Shown: positions 1 to 5,708 of the stretch, piece by piece | How the letters are laid out: every line of letters begins with the position of its first letter | How positions within the stretch are numbered: position 1 is the first letter of the stretch | NCBI GenBank assembly: GCA_002450925.1 | Contig: DKAU01000085.1 | Location: 9,740-15,447 of the forward strand | Direction: 5' to 3' | DNA: 5,708 bases | DNA from: Thiobacillus sp. UBA6918 | Lineage (GTDB): Bacteria > Pseudomonadota > Gammaproteobacteria > Burkholderiales > Thiobacillaceae | Translations under genes and position numbers: made by a program | The notes under the pieces: model-generated | Databases searched by the model: none | What the model saw: only the letters and a program-made list of their open reading frames with translations | What the model was told of the DNA's origin: nothing

Positions 1-1101
1 GAGGTTGCCGAGTTTTGCGCGGCAAACCTGGAGAGGGTTGAATATTTTGAGTACCTGCAGTGGCAGGCTGAAAAGCAACTGGCAGATGCGGGCAGGTATA
101 CAAGGGAATGCGGCTTGGGGGTCGGCGTCATGCTCGACCTCGCGATCGGCGTATCAGAGGGCGGTGCGGCGACCTGGGCGCATCCCGAACTTTATGCGCT
201 TTCGGCCAGCGCCGGTGCACCGCCGGATGATTTCAACCTGCACGGACAGGACTGGGGGCTGCCGCCGTGGATTCCTCACAGGTTGACTGAGGTGGCGTAT
301 GAACCCTTCATCGAGTTGCTGCGGGAGAACATGAAAAATGCGGGTGCCTTGCGCATTGATCACGTCATGGGCTTGCGGCGGATGTTCTGGGTCGCTCGAA
401 CCATGTCCGCGAATGAAGGGGCATACGTTTTGTATCCCTTCCAGGATTTGCTGGGCATTCTTGCGCTGGAAAGCCATCGCAACCAATGCATGGTTGTAGG
501 AGAGGACCTTGGAACGGTACCCGATGAAGTCAGGCATGCGTTGGCGCCAATGAACGTCTTGTCCACGCGCCTGTTTTATTTTGAGCGCTGGGGCGATGGC
601 AGCATGAAACCACCACAGGAATATCCGGCAAATGCCCTGGCGGCTGTCACGACGCATGACCTGCCTACGCTGATCGGTTACTGGCGAGGGCTGGATATCG
701 AGTTGCGCAGCCGTCTTAATCTGTACCCATCGGATGAAATGCAACAGCGGCAGGCAAATTCGCGGCCGAGCGACCGGCGGCATATGCTTGCCGCGTTGGA
801 TAGAGAAGGTTTGCTGCCTTCAGGTTTGGAGCTGGGTGAAGAGGGCAATCCAGAAATGACAGCCGATCTGGCTGCAGCGATTTATGCTTATCTTGCGCGC
901 ACGCCATCAAAGCTTGTGCTGGTGCAGATTGAAGACGCGCTTGGCGTGGCGAATCCGCCAAATGTGCCAGGAACAACCGAAGCCGATTACCCCTGCTGGC
1001 GCCTGAAACTGCCGGTTGAGATCGAGCGCTGGGCAGGCAACCCGATTTTGCAGCAGATAACGGGGGCGCTTCGGAGGGAGCGTCCCCGATCGTCAGACTA
1101 G
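1..1101 (+). CDS. malQ: 4-alpha-glucanotransferase (amylomaltase, GH77), C-terminal part, 5' end outside window
   Basis: MalQ is a cytoplasmic disproportionating enzyme that moves glucan segments between maltodextrins; it serves maltose/maltodextrin and glycogen turnover. The frame is open from base 1 to the TAG at 1099-1101, giving 366 residues, so the gene begins upstream of the window; the ATG at 130 and the GTG at 115 are internal. Numbering from base 1, the GH77 catalytic set is present: the nucleophile Asp120 in ALRIDHVMGL, the acid/base Glu168 in GEDLGTVPDEV and the third Asp220 in TTHDLPTLIGYW. The spacings of 48 and 52 residues and the 246-residue tail agree with what I remember of E. 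coli MalQ (about 694 residues), so roughly 330 N-terminal residues are missing. The NVPGTTEADYPCWRLKLP segment near the C-terminus is also family-typical. The stop abuts the stop of convergent fbp, and a strong hairpin lies in the last codons. Confidence 0.96.
   Translation, partial: EVAEFCAANLERVEYFEYLQWQAEKQLADAGRYTRECGLGVGVMLDLAIGVSEGGAATWAHPELYALSASAGAPPDDFNLHGQDWGLPPWIPHRLTEVAYEPFIELLRENMKNAGALRIDHVMGLRRMFWVARTMSANEGAYVLYPFQDLLGILALESHRNQCMVVGEDLGTVPDEVRHALAPMNVLSTRLFYFERWGDGSMKPPQEYPANALAAVTTHDLPTLIGYWRGLDIELRSRLNLYPSDEMQQRQANSRPSDRRHMLAALDREGLLPSGLELGEEGNPEMTADLAAAIYAYLARTPSKLVLVQIEDALGVANPPNVPGTTEADYPCWRLKLPVEIERWAGNPILQQITGALRRERPRSSD
1061..1088. terminator. GC-rich hairpin in the 3' end of malQ, possible termination or mRNA-stabilising element
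   Basis: The arms CGGGGGCGCT (1061-1070) and AGCGTCCCCG (1079-1088) pair over 10 bases on the + strand with one G-U wobble. The pairing can extend by a T-G and a C-G pair to leave a GGAG tetraloop. The hairpin ends 10 bases before the malQ stop codon. On the - strand the wobble becomes an A-C mismatch, and the structure begins 13 bases after the fbp stop; it is then followed by TTATCT, which is only mildly T-rich. There is no proper U tract on either strand, so an intrinsic terminator is an inference. The structure could equally protect 3' ends, or be chance pairing in GC-rich coding sequence. Confidence 0.4.
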
Positions 1102-2124
1102 TTAGGCAGCCTGAGCGTGATGGTAAACGCTGATCACGTTCACCTCGTTCTTGGATCCCAGTATGACGGGTACGCGTTGGTGGATGTTTTCGGGTTGCAG
1201 TTCCATGATGCGGCCGCGGCCGGTGGTGGCTGCACCGCCTGCCTGCTCAACGATGAAAGCCATGGGGTTGGCTTCGTACATCAGGCGAAGCTTGCCGCCT
1301 TTCTCGCGAAGCTTCTCATCCATGGGGTACATGAAAACGCCGCCGCGGGTCAGGATGCGATGCACTTCAGCCACCATGGAAGCTACCCAGCGCATGTTGA
1401 AGTCCTTGGCCCTGGGGCCGGTCTTTCCGGCGATGCACTCGTCCACGTAACGGCGAACGGGTTGTTCCCAGAAACGGTAGTTCGACATGTTGATGGCGAA
1501 CTCCTTGGTGTCGGCCGGGATGGTCATGTTTTCGTGGGTCAGCACGAATTCGCCAACGTTGGGGTCGAGGGTAAAGCCATTCACGCCGCGGCCAGTAGTA
1601 AGCACTAACATCGTAGAGGGGCCATAGAGCGCATAGCCGGCGCAGACCTGCTTGGTGCCGGGCTGCAGGAAGGCTTCCATCGGCGTGGGGCCGCTCACAT
1701 TTTCGTTTCCGGGGCAGCGCAGGATGGAGAAGATCGAGCCGACTGATACGTTGACGTCGATGTTGGACGAGCCATCGAGCGGATCGAACAGCAACAGGTA
1801 TTTGCCGCGGGGGTTGCCTTCAGGAATCTGGTAGACCTCGTCCATTTCTTCTGAAGCCATGGCGGCCAGGTGTCCGGCCCACTCATTGCGCTTGAGGAAG
1901 ATTTCGTTGGAAATCACGTCCATCTTCTTCTGGTCTTCGCCTTGCACATTCTCGGTGCCGGCTGCGCCCAAAACGCCAAGCAGGCCGCCGTGGTTCACGC
2001 CGTTGGAGATCATTTTGCAGGCAGTAGCAACGTCGTTCAGCAGGCCAGTGAACTCGCCGGTGGCACCGGGAATGTGGCGCTGTTCTTCAATGATGAATTG
2101 GGTGAGAGTGGTTCCGAGATGCAT
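1102..2124 (-). CDS. fbp: class I fructose-1,6-bisphosphatase
   Basis: FBPase hydrolyses fructose 1,6-bisphosphate to fructose 6-phosphate and phosphate in the cytoplasm, in gluconeogenesis and, in autotrophs, the Calvin cycle. The 340-residue product matches the usual class I length of about 330-340. Visible motifs are Glu92-Glu93 (SEEM), the metal and phosphate loop DPLDGSSN at 114-121, YEANPMA with metal ligand Glu284, and an intact C-terminal QRVPVILGS. The start ATG at 2122-2124 fits the family N-terminus (LTQFIIEEQ near residue 7). The ribosome binding site is weak: only an AAGAAA-like stretch directly before the ATG. A sigma-70-like promoter lies about 35 bases upstream, so fbp is probably transcribed on its own rather than from the yqiA operon on the same strand. 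The downstream neighbour malQ converges with no intergenic base. No key residue appears to be missing. Confidence 0.98.
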   Translation of the reverse strand: MHLGTTLTQFIIEEQRHIPGATGEFTGLLNDVATACKMISNGVNHGGLLGVLGAAGTENVQGEDQKKMDVISNEIFLKRNEWAGHLAAMASEEMDEVYQIPEGNPRGKYLLLFDPLDGSSNIDVNVSVGSIFSILRCPGNENVSGPTPMEAFLQPGTKQVCAGYALYGPSTMLVLTTGRGVNGFTLDPNVGEFVLTHENMTIPADTKEFAINMSNYRFWEQPVRRYVDECIAGKTGPRAKDFNMRWVASMVAEVHRILTRGGVFMYPMDEKLREKGGKLRLMYEANPMAFIVEQAGGAATTGRGRIMELQPENIHQRVPVILGSKNEVNVISVYHHAQAA

Positions 2125-2158
2125 TTTCTTGGTGTATCAGTAAATTAGAAAGCGCTGA

Positions 2159-2186
2159 ATTATACATAAAAGACGAGATAACTCAA
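2159..2186 (-). promoter_or_regulatory. predicted sigma-70 promoter of fbp
   Basis: On the minus strand a perfect TATAAT -10 box (2164-2159) lies 16 bases downstream of TTGAGT (2186-2181), a 4-of-6 match to the -35 consensus. Transcription would start near 2152 and give a leader of about 28 bases before the fbp ATG. The A/T-rich patch stands out against the GC-rich surroundings. The call is by pattern only. A hexamer tandem repeat (GATACC twice, 2190-2201) lies just upstream of the -35 box, where an activator could bind, but no known operator is recognised. Confidence 0.65.
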
Positions 2187-2291
2187 TGAGATACCGATAC
2201 CAGTCTTGGTGTTGCGCGTCGAAATACTGCCAAAGGGATCATGCAGTCAGATTTCGGTTCAGAAGAGAAGCGGGCAGGTTGTTTTGGGTCA

Positions 2292-2310
2292 GGCTGCATT
2301 GTGAGCAGCC
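2292..2310. repeat. short inverted repeat (6-base arms)
   Basis: GGCTGC (2292-2297) and GCAGCC (2305-2310) pair around the 7-base loop ATTGTGA. Neither strand has a T run after it. It could be a weak, possibly Rho-assisted, transcript end for the yqiA operon, or chance. Confidence 0.3.
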
Positions 2311-2366
2311 AAGGCGTGGCGTTTCATTCCGGCAAGGCGTGGAGATGAAGCTGTTTCGGCCTGGGT

Positions 2367-2382
2367 TGAAATCCCGATTTCA
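2367..2382. repeat. short inverted repeat (TGAAAT/ATTTCA arms)
   Basis: This is a perfect 6-base inverted repeat around the 4-base centre CCCG, starting 34 bases past the stop of the TonB-like gene on the minus strand. It is A/T-rich in its arms and has no T run. It could be an operator-like site or a small hairpin; no function can be assigned. Confidence 0.25.
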
Positions 2383-2415
2383 TTCCGTCTGGAAGTCCGC
2401 GAGTGACGGAGATTT

Positions 2416-3291
2416 TTATTCAGTAAAGAGCTGGTCGGAGCGGGTGAAGGTCCACGTGCGAGTGATGGACAGAATGTCAGCCTTTTCACGCATTTCACGG
2501 GAGAAGACGGCATAGGGCGCGGCCATTTCCACAATGTCGATGGCAGCCTGGTCCAGCACCTTGGAACCTGATGATTTGTCGACATCGATTTTCTCAATCC
2601 TGCCATCGGCAAAGATCGAAACAGTCAATCGCAGGCTGCCGTAGATGCTGCCCCTTCGGGCGGCTTCCGGGTAGTTCAGGTTGCCGATGCGTTCCACCTT
2701 TGTCACCCAGTCTTCCACGTAGCGCGCAAAAACATAGCTTTTGGCATTGGCGCCAACGAATTCGCGGCGCGGCCGTTTCTGGTATTCATCGTACTCGCGG
2801 GAAATCTGGGCCTGAAGCTTGGCAACGTTGGATGCCTGCTGCATCAGATCGGAAGAATCCACTTCCCTGCGCGGGCTGGGTTTCGCAGCCGTATCAACCG
2901 AACTGGTCGATTTCAATTGAGTCATCAATTTCCGCGCCTGTTCTTCAAGCTGCTTGACGCGTGCTTGTATGGCCTGGTGGTCGGCTTCCATCTCTACCTG
3001 TCTGGCGGGAAGCGGGGTTTTGGCATGTCGGTCTTCATCGACATTTCCGCCGCCGGCCAGATCGTGCTGGGCTAGCACATCCGGATTGAGTGGTGACTCG
3101 CGGGTTTTTGCATTGACCAGAACTACCTCCATGGGGGTCTGGAGGTCTTCAAAATGTCTGGGGTTTACCAAGGTGAACTGGGTGGACATGACGATGCCAT
3201 GCAACGCAAACGAAACCATCAGCGCCAGCGCGATGCGCATGTCGCGTTCGCTGGGGGATGCAAGTTGATGATGCTGTGCTGTTGTCTGCAT
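2416..3291 (-). CDS. TonB-family C-terminal domain protein, single membrane anchor, no proline-rich spacer
   Basis: TonB proteins carry inner-membrane proton-motive energy across the periplasm to outer-membrane transporters. From the ATG at 3289-3291 the product is 291 residues. One hydrophobic segment at about 19-36 is followed by a periplasmic part, an N-in topology. It contains Ser27 and His31 in SFALHG, the same Ser-x3-His-Gly pattern as Ser16/His20 in E. coli TonB. The C-terminal domain, about 195-285, shows YPEAARRG (207-214), a GSLRLTVSIFADGRIEKI-type strand pair and SSG at 240-242. Instead of a proline-rich spacer there are charged helical, coiled-coil-like stretches at about 98-128 and 148-174. 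No exbB or exbD is adjacent. The start is uncertain: AAGG lies 17 bases upstream, which is far; the ATG at 3354 would overlap the RNB gene by 38 bases, and the ATG at 3240 would cut the product short just before the membrane segment. Family assignment is firm, partner unknown. Confidence 0.88.
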   Translation of the reverse strand: MQTTAQHHQLASPSERDMRIALALMVSFALHGIVMSTQFTLVNPRHFEDLQTPMEVVLVNAKTRESPLNPDVLAQHDLAGGGNVDEDRHAKTPLPARQVEMEADHQAIQARVKQLEEQARKLMTQLKSTSSVDTAAKPSPRREVDSSDLMQQASNVAKLQAQISREYDEYQKRPRREFVGANAKSYVFARYVEDWVTKVERIGNLNYPEAARRGSIYGSLRLTVSIFADGRIEKIDVDKSSGSKVLDQAAIDIVEMAAPYAVFSREMREKADILSITRTWTFTRSDQLFTE

Positions 3292-3316
3292 GTACAGGGT
3301 GAAGGTTACCTTGATT

Positions 3317-5158
3317 CTAGGATGCTGTCTCCACCAGTCCGGCATACTCGGCATGCAGTTCGAGCGAGAGCAAATCGATGCCGGAAATCTTGAAACGAAC
3401 CTGTGTATCCGGGTCGAGCGCCGATGGCAGGGAAGGGGCCTTTACCACCAGCGGCAGTCCATGCAGACGAGCAAGATCATCGCGAATGACGTTTGCGGTG
3501 ATTTCCGTAACGTTCTCCTGCAGCAGCCAGCGCAGGCACCAGTAGCGTTCCATGCGGCGCTGGAATTCGGCGTAGGCGTCATAGGTCAGCTCGAAATCTC
3601 TTACCGCGGCAAACAGAAAATCGTTGCGCGGGCCGTAGGGCGGTGCCAGATCCTGCACCAGGCTCAGGATTTGGCGCTGGTTGAGCAGATCCACATAGCG
3701 GCGCAAGGGCGAGCTCGACCACGCGTAGTTTTCCACGCCCAGTCCCTGATGGATGCCGGGCTGGGTGGCCAGACGCGTCTTGCCCATGCTCTGGTTGCGA
3801 AAAATGCCGGGAATGCCCTTGTCCTTGAGCCAGGTGCCCCAGCGGCTGTTGGCCAGAATCATCAGCTCGGCCACCACCTTGTCGATGGGGCTGCCGCGCT
3901 TGCGCGGAACGATCGCGACGCGATTGCCTTCAATTTTGAAGTTGTAGTCCTGGCGGTTAGTCTGGTTGGTGGCACCTCGTGCGGCCTCCAGCGTGGAGGC
4001 AAAGCCCCACAGCCATTCCAGTTCGCGGCGATAGGAGTAATCCGATCCACTGCCGATGGTGTCCTCGTTGAATTGCTGGTCGAGGTTTTCGTGGCGCAGG
4101 TTGTCGGCAATACGCACGGCTTCCAGCCGGGTTTCCATGTTCTGGATGCTGAAGTCCGTTGCTACTTCAAGATACATGGATAAGGCCGGACAATGCTGGC
4201 CCTGGATCAGTGTGTAGTGGCTGATCACCGCATCCGGAAGCATAGTGATCTTGTCACCGGGGAAGTACACCGTGGAAAGCCTGTTGCGCGCGATGTCGTC
4301 CAACTGGGAGCCGGGAGGAATACCAAGTGCCGGGCAGGCGATATGGATGCCAACACGCGCACTGCCGCCTTCCAGCCATTGAATCGAGAAAGCATCGTCG
4401 ATTTCCGTGGTGGCGGCATCGTCGATGCTGAATGCCGCGACAGGCGCTTCCGGCAAACCGGGCGGGTCGAAAGGTTCGGCAATTTCCGGGAAGCCCGTGC
4501 CCTTTGGAAAATACTCGAGCAGGAATTGCGCCTTGTGCAGCGCCTCGGTGTCGGCAACGGCACCGCACTTGTCCAGCAGGTGCAGGGCAGACAAGCCGGT
4601 TTCCGTGCAGGCGGCGTCCAGTGCCTTCCATGGCAGGGTGTTCTTGTCCGGCTTGAACAGCAGGCGATACACGTCGGTGTTCCAGTCAGGCAGCTTTCCG
4701 CCAGCCAGTTCGTTCTTCCAGTTCTCGATCTGTTCGGCCTCGCGAGCTTTGCGTTCGACACTCGCCTTTGCCGCGGTCAGGTTTTCCTCGGGGGCAGGTT
4801 TGTAGCGTCCACGGCCCTTCTTGTAGAAGTGCATGGGCGCTTCGTGCAGTCTCATCAGGATGCCAGCGGCTTCTTGTGCCAGCGGCTCCTTGCCGAAATA
4901 TTCCTTCGCCAACTGCTGATAGTCGAACTCCTCGGTGCCCGCGGCTTCCCACAGGAAATCGGCATCGGCATCGTCGCGCACCTTGTGTGCCGCATCCATG
5001 AATGCAGAAGGCTCAGGAGAGTTGAAACGCAAAAAAACGCGGTCGGCCTTGATCTTGGAGCGCTTGCCGGAAGCCGCCTCGATCTGCAGCGAGGCATCGT
5101 TGTCGGCCATGATGCGGCCAGCCTTGAACTGACCGTCTTCTTCGTAAAAAACAAACAT
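3317..5158 (-). CDS. RNB-domain 3'-5' exoribonuclease (RNase II-like)
   Basis: This is a cytoplasmic processive hydrolase of single-stranded RNA by family. The ATG at 5156-5158 is chosen over the adjacent TTG because GAAG then sits 8 bases upstream; this gives 613 residues (E. coli RNase II has 644). Numbering from that ATG, residues 1-45 look like a small beta-rich N-terminal domain and 65-150 a helical region with FYKKGRGRYKPAPEE. The catalytic cluster reads IDDAATTEIDD: Asp246, Asp254 and Asp255 match Asp201, Asp209 and Asp210 of E. coli RNase II, and Glu252 replaces Asp207. DYNF at 404-407 corresponds to the RNA-clamping tyrosine region, and SPLRRY at 483-488 keeps the catalytic Arg486 (Arg500 in RNase II). 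The tail, about 550-610, resembles a degenerate S1/OB fold. It lacks the clear cold-shock domains of RNase II and R and is closer to the Zam/organellar RNB type. Likely co-transcribed with yqiA (10-base gap). Confidence 0.93.
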   Translation of the reverse strand: MFVFYEEDGQFKAGRIMADNDASLQIEAASGKRSKIKADRVFLRFNSPEPSAFMDAAHKVRDDADADFLWEAAGTEEFDYQQLAKEYFGKEPLAQEAAGILMRLHEAPMHFYKKGRGRYKPAPEENLTAAKASVERKAREAEQIENWKNELAGGKLPDWNTDVYRLLFKPDKNTLPWKALDAACTETGLSALHLLDKCGAVADTEALHKAQFLLEYFPKGTGFPEIAEPFDPPGLPEAPVAAFSIDDAATTEIDDAFSIQWLEGGSARVGIHIACPALGIPPGSQLDDIARNRLSTVYFPGDKITMLPDAVISHYTLIQGQHCPALSMYLEVATDFSIQNMETRLEAVRIADNLRHENLDQQFNEDTIGSGSDYSYRRELEWLWGFASTLEAARGATNQTNRQDYNFKIEGNRVAIVPRKRGSPIDKVVAELMILANSRWGTWLKDKGIPGIFRNQSMGKTRLATQPGIHQGLGVENYAWSSSPLRRYVDLLNQRQILSLVQDLAPPYGPRNDFLFAAVRDFELTYDAYAEFQRRMERYWCLRWLLQENVTEITANVIRDDLARLHGLPLVVKAPSLPSALDPDTQVRFKISGIDLLSLELHAEYAGLVETAS

Positions 5159-5168
5159 CAATAAAACT

Positions 5169-5708
5169 TCAGAAAGTGTCTATGAAAGTCAGCAGGTCGG
5201 TAAACCGGCTGAAGCCGTGGTCGCCGCCCTGCAGAATGATCTGGTGGCAGTCGCGGTAGTAGGCGACTGCGTCCTTGTAATCGATCACCTCGTCGCCGGT
5301 CTCCACCATCAACAGCAGGTTGGTGGGCTGCGCCGGATTGGGCTCATCCATGGCGGCGAGCGCATTGAGGTGCGACTGGGTGAAATCGTATTCCTCCCCG
5401 GTGTGCCAGTTCTTTTGCGGGCCCAGTGCCTCGCGCAGCAACAGTTGCGGCCGCACTGCCGGGTTGATCAGCACGGCCCGCAATCCATAACGGCCTGCCA
5501 GTACCGTGGCATAGAAGCCGCCAAGCGATGAACCGATCAGCTTGACCGGCGTTTTTGACGACTCGATCACGCGCGATAGTTCGGCAATCGCAGCGGCCGG
5601 CTGGTGCGGCAGATCCGGACAGGCCCATTCGGCTCCGCGCCCCTGGGCTTCCAGCCATTTCTTGAGTTCCTGCGCCTTGCCGGAACCGGATGTGGAATTG
5701 AATCCGTG
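5169..5708 (-). CDS. yqiA: YqiA/YcfP-type alpha/beta-hydrolase esterase, N-terminus outside window
   Basis: The minus-strand frame is open to the window edge, giving 179 residues plus the TGA at 5171-5169. The visible product begins HGFNSTSGSGKAQ, the family's oxyanion-side motif, which normally follows a start of about five to eight residues, so only a few residues are missing. Numbering from the edge, the catalytic triad is Ser61 in GSSLGG, Asp139 in ETGDEVIDY and His164 in GGDHGF; INPAVRP at about 81-87 is also typical. E. coli YqiA is about 193 residues and has been described as an esterase acting on acyl-CoA and short p-nitrophenyl esters; the physiological substrate is unclear. The GTG at 5568-5570 (residue 47) is internal, since the conserved HGFNS motif lies upstream of it. 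It is probably the first visible gene of an operon with the RNB ribonuclease and the TonB-like gene; its promoter lies beyond the window. Confidence 0.94.
   Translation of the reverse strand, partial: HGFNSTSGSGKAQELKKWLEAQGRGAEWACPDLPHQPAAAIAELSRVIESSKTPVKLIGSSLGGFYATVLAGRYGLRAVLINPAVRPQLLLREALGPQKNWHTGEEYDFTQSHLNALAAMDEPNPAQPTNLLLMVETGDEVIDYKDAVAYYRDCHQIILQGGDHGFSRFTDLLTFIDTF

Larger units (their letters stand above)
2125..2415. other. spacer between the TonB-like gene and fbp, with short repeats and no convincing gene
   Basis: These 291 bases separate two minus-strand genes. Besides the fbp promoter they hold short repeats: AAGGCGTGG at 2311-2319 and 2334-2342, TTTCATTCCG at 2322-2331 and 2378-2387, an inverted repeat GGCTGC/GCAGCC at 2292-2310 with a 7-base loop, and TGAAAT/ATTTCA at 2367-2382 with a 4-base loop. 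No hairpin is followed by a T run on the minus strand, so I see no intrinsic terminator for the upstream operon. The open frames that cross the spacer resemble no family I know and run antisense to, or out of frame with, the TonB-like gene. Confidence 0.6.

Noticed and set aside
5..286. 93-codon frame at the left edge, considered as a separate gene or a frameshift in malQ
   Set aside because: The malQ frame is open from base 1 and reads family-like sequence throughout (ERVEYFEYLQWQAEKQL, DLAIGV), so no frameshift is needed and the other frame is a shadow.
1117..2148. Plus-strand open frames antisense to fbp
   Set aside because: These are shadows of fbp in GC-rich sequence. The fbp product is full length with all motifs, and the antisense products resemble nothing.
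2186..2515. 109-codon plus-strand frame starting in the fbp/TonB spacer
   Set aside because: It has no good Shine-Dalgarno, an arginine- and serine-rich composition typical of shadow frames, overlap with the fbp -35 region and antisense overlap with the TonB-like gene.
2289..2612. Minus-strand frame crossing the end of the TonB-like gene, considered as a frameshifted extension of it
   Set aside because: The TonB domain already ends normally after its last strand (TRTWTFTRSDQ region), and the other frame shows no recognisable domain continuation.
3290..5164. Two long plus-strand open frames (3290-4183 and 4193-5164) opposite the RNB gene
   Set aside because: They lie codon-for-codon antisense to the RNB frame. 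Stops there would need TTA, CTA or TCA codons in the RNB gene, which are rare in GC-rich coding DNA; the single break at 4181-4183 is a TTA leucine codon. The RNB product has clear family motifs and the antisense products have none.
5168..5570. A short esterase starting at the GTG at 5568-5570
   Set aside because: The same frame continues to the window edge and contains the conserved HGFNS motif, so this GTG is internal.

Overview
The window is GC-rich and densely coded, and looks like an ordinary chromosomal segment of a Gram-negative proteobacterium, most likely a betaproteobacterium. That placement rests on remembered family resemblance and on the yqiA / RNB-ribonuclease / TonB-type neighbourhood; it was not tested by a search. 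I see no mobile element, tRNA, rRNA, CRISPR array or phage gene.

Layout: positions 1-1101 (+) hold the C-terminal half of malQ (4-alpha-glucanotransferase, GH77), open at the left edge. It meets fbp (class I fructose-1,6-bisphosphatase, 1102-2124, -) head-on with no base between the two stop codons. Upstream of fbp lies a 291-base spacer (2125-2415) that carries a good sigma-70-like fbp promoter and some short repeats. To its right, three minus-strand genes read leftward as a probable operon: yqiA (alpha/beta-hydrolase esterase, cut by the right edge), an RNB-family 3'-5' exoribonuclease (stop of yqiA to its ATG, 10 bases), and a TonB-family protein (25-base gap, or a 38-base overlap if an upstream ATG is used).

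Functionally, malQ and fbp belong to central carbohydrate metabolism: MalQ rearranges maltodextrins and glycogen-derived glucans, and FBPase makes fructose 6-phosphate in gluconeogenesis or the Calvin cycle. The yqiA-RNB-TonB group mixes an esterase, an RNA-degrading enzyme and an inner-membrane-anchored TonB-like protein with no obvious shared pathway.

I did not find an undescribed system. The points most worth a second look are the orphan TonB-like protein, which keeps the Ser-x3-His membrane motif but has charged coiled-coil-like segments in place of a proline-rich spacer; a strong GC hairpin inside the 3' end of malQ at the zero-gap convergence with fbp; and an Asp-to-Glu change in the metal-binding cluster of the RNB enzyme.
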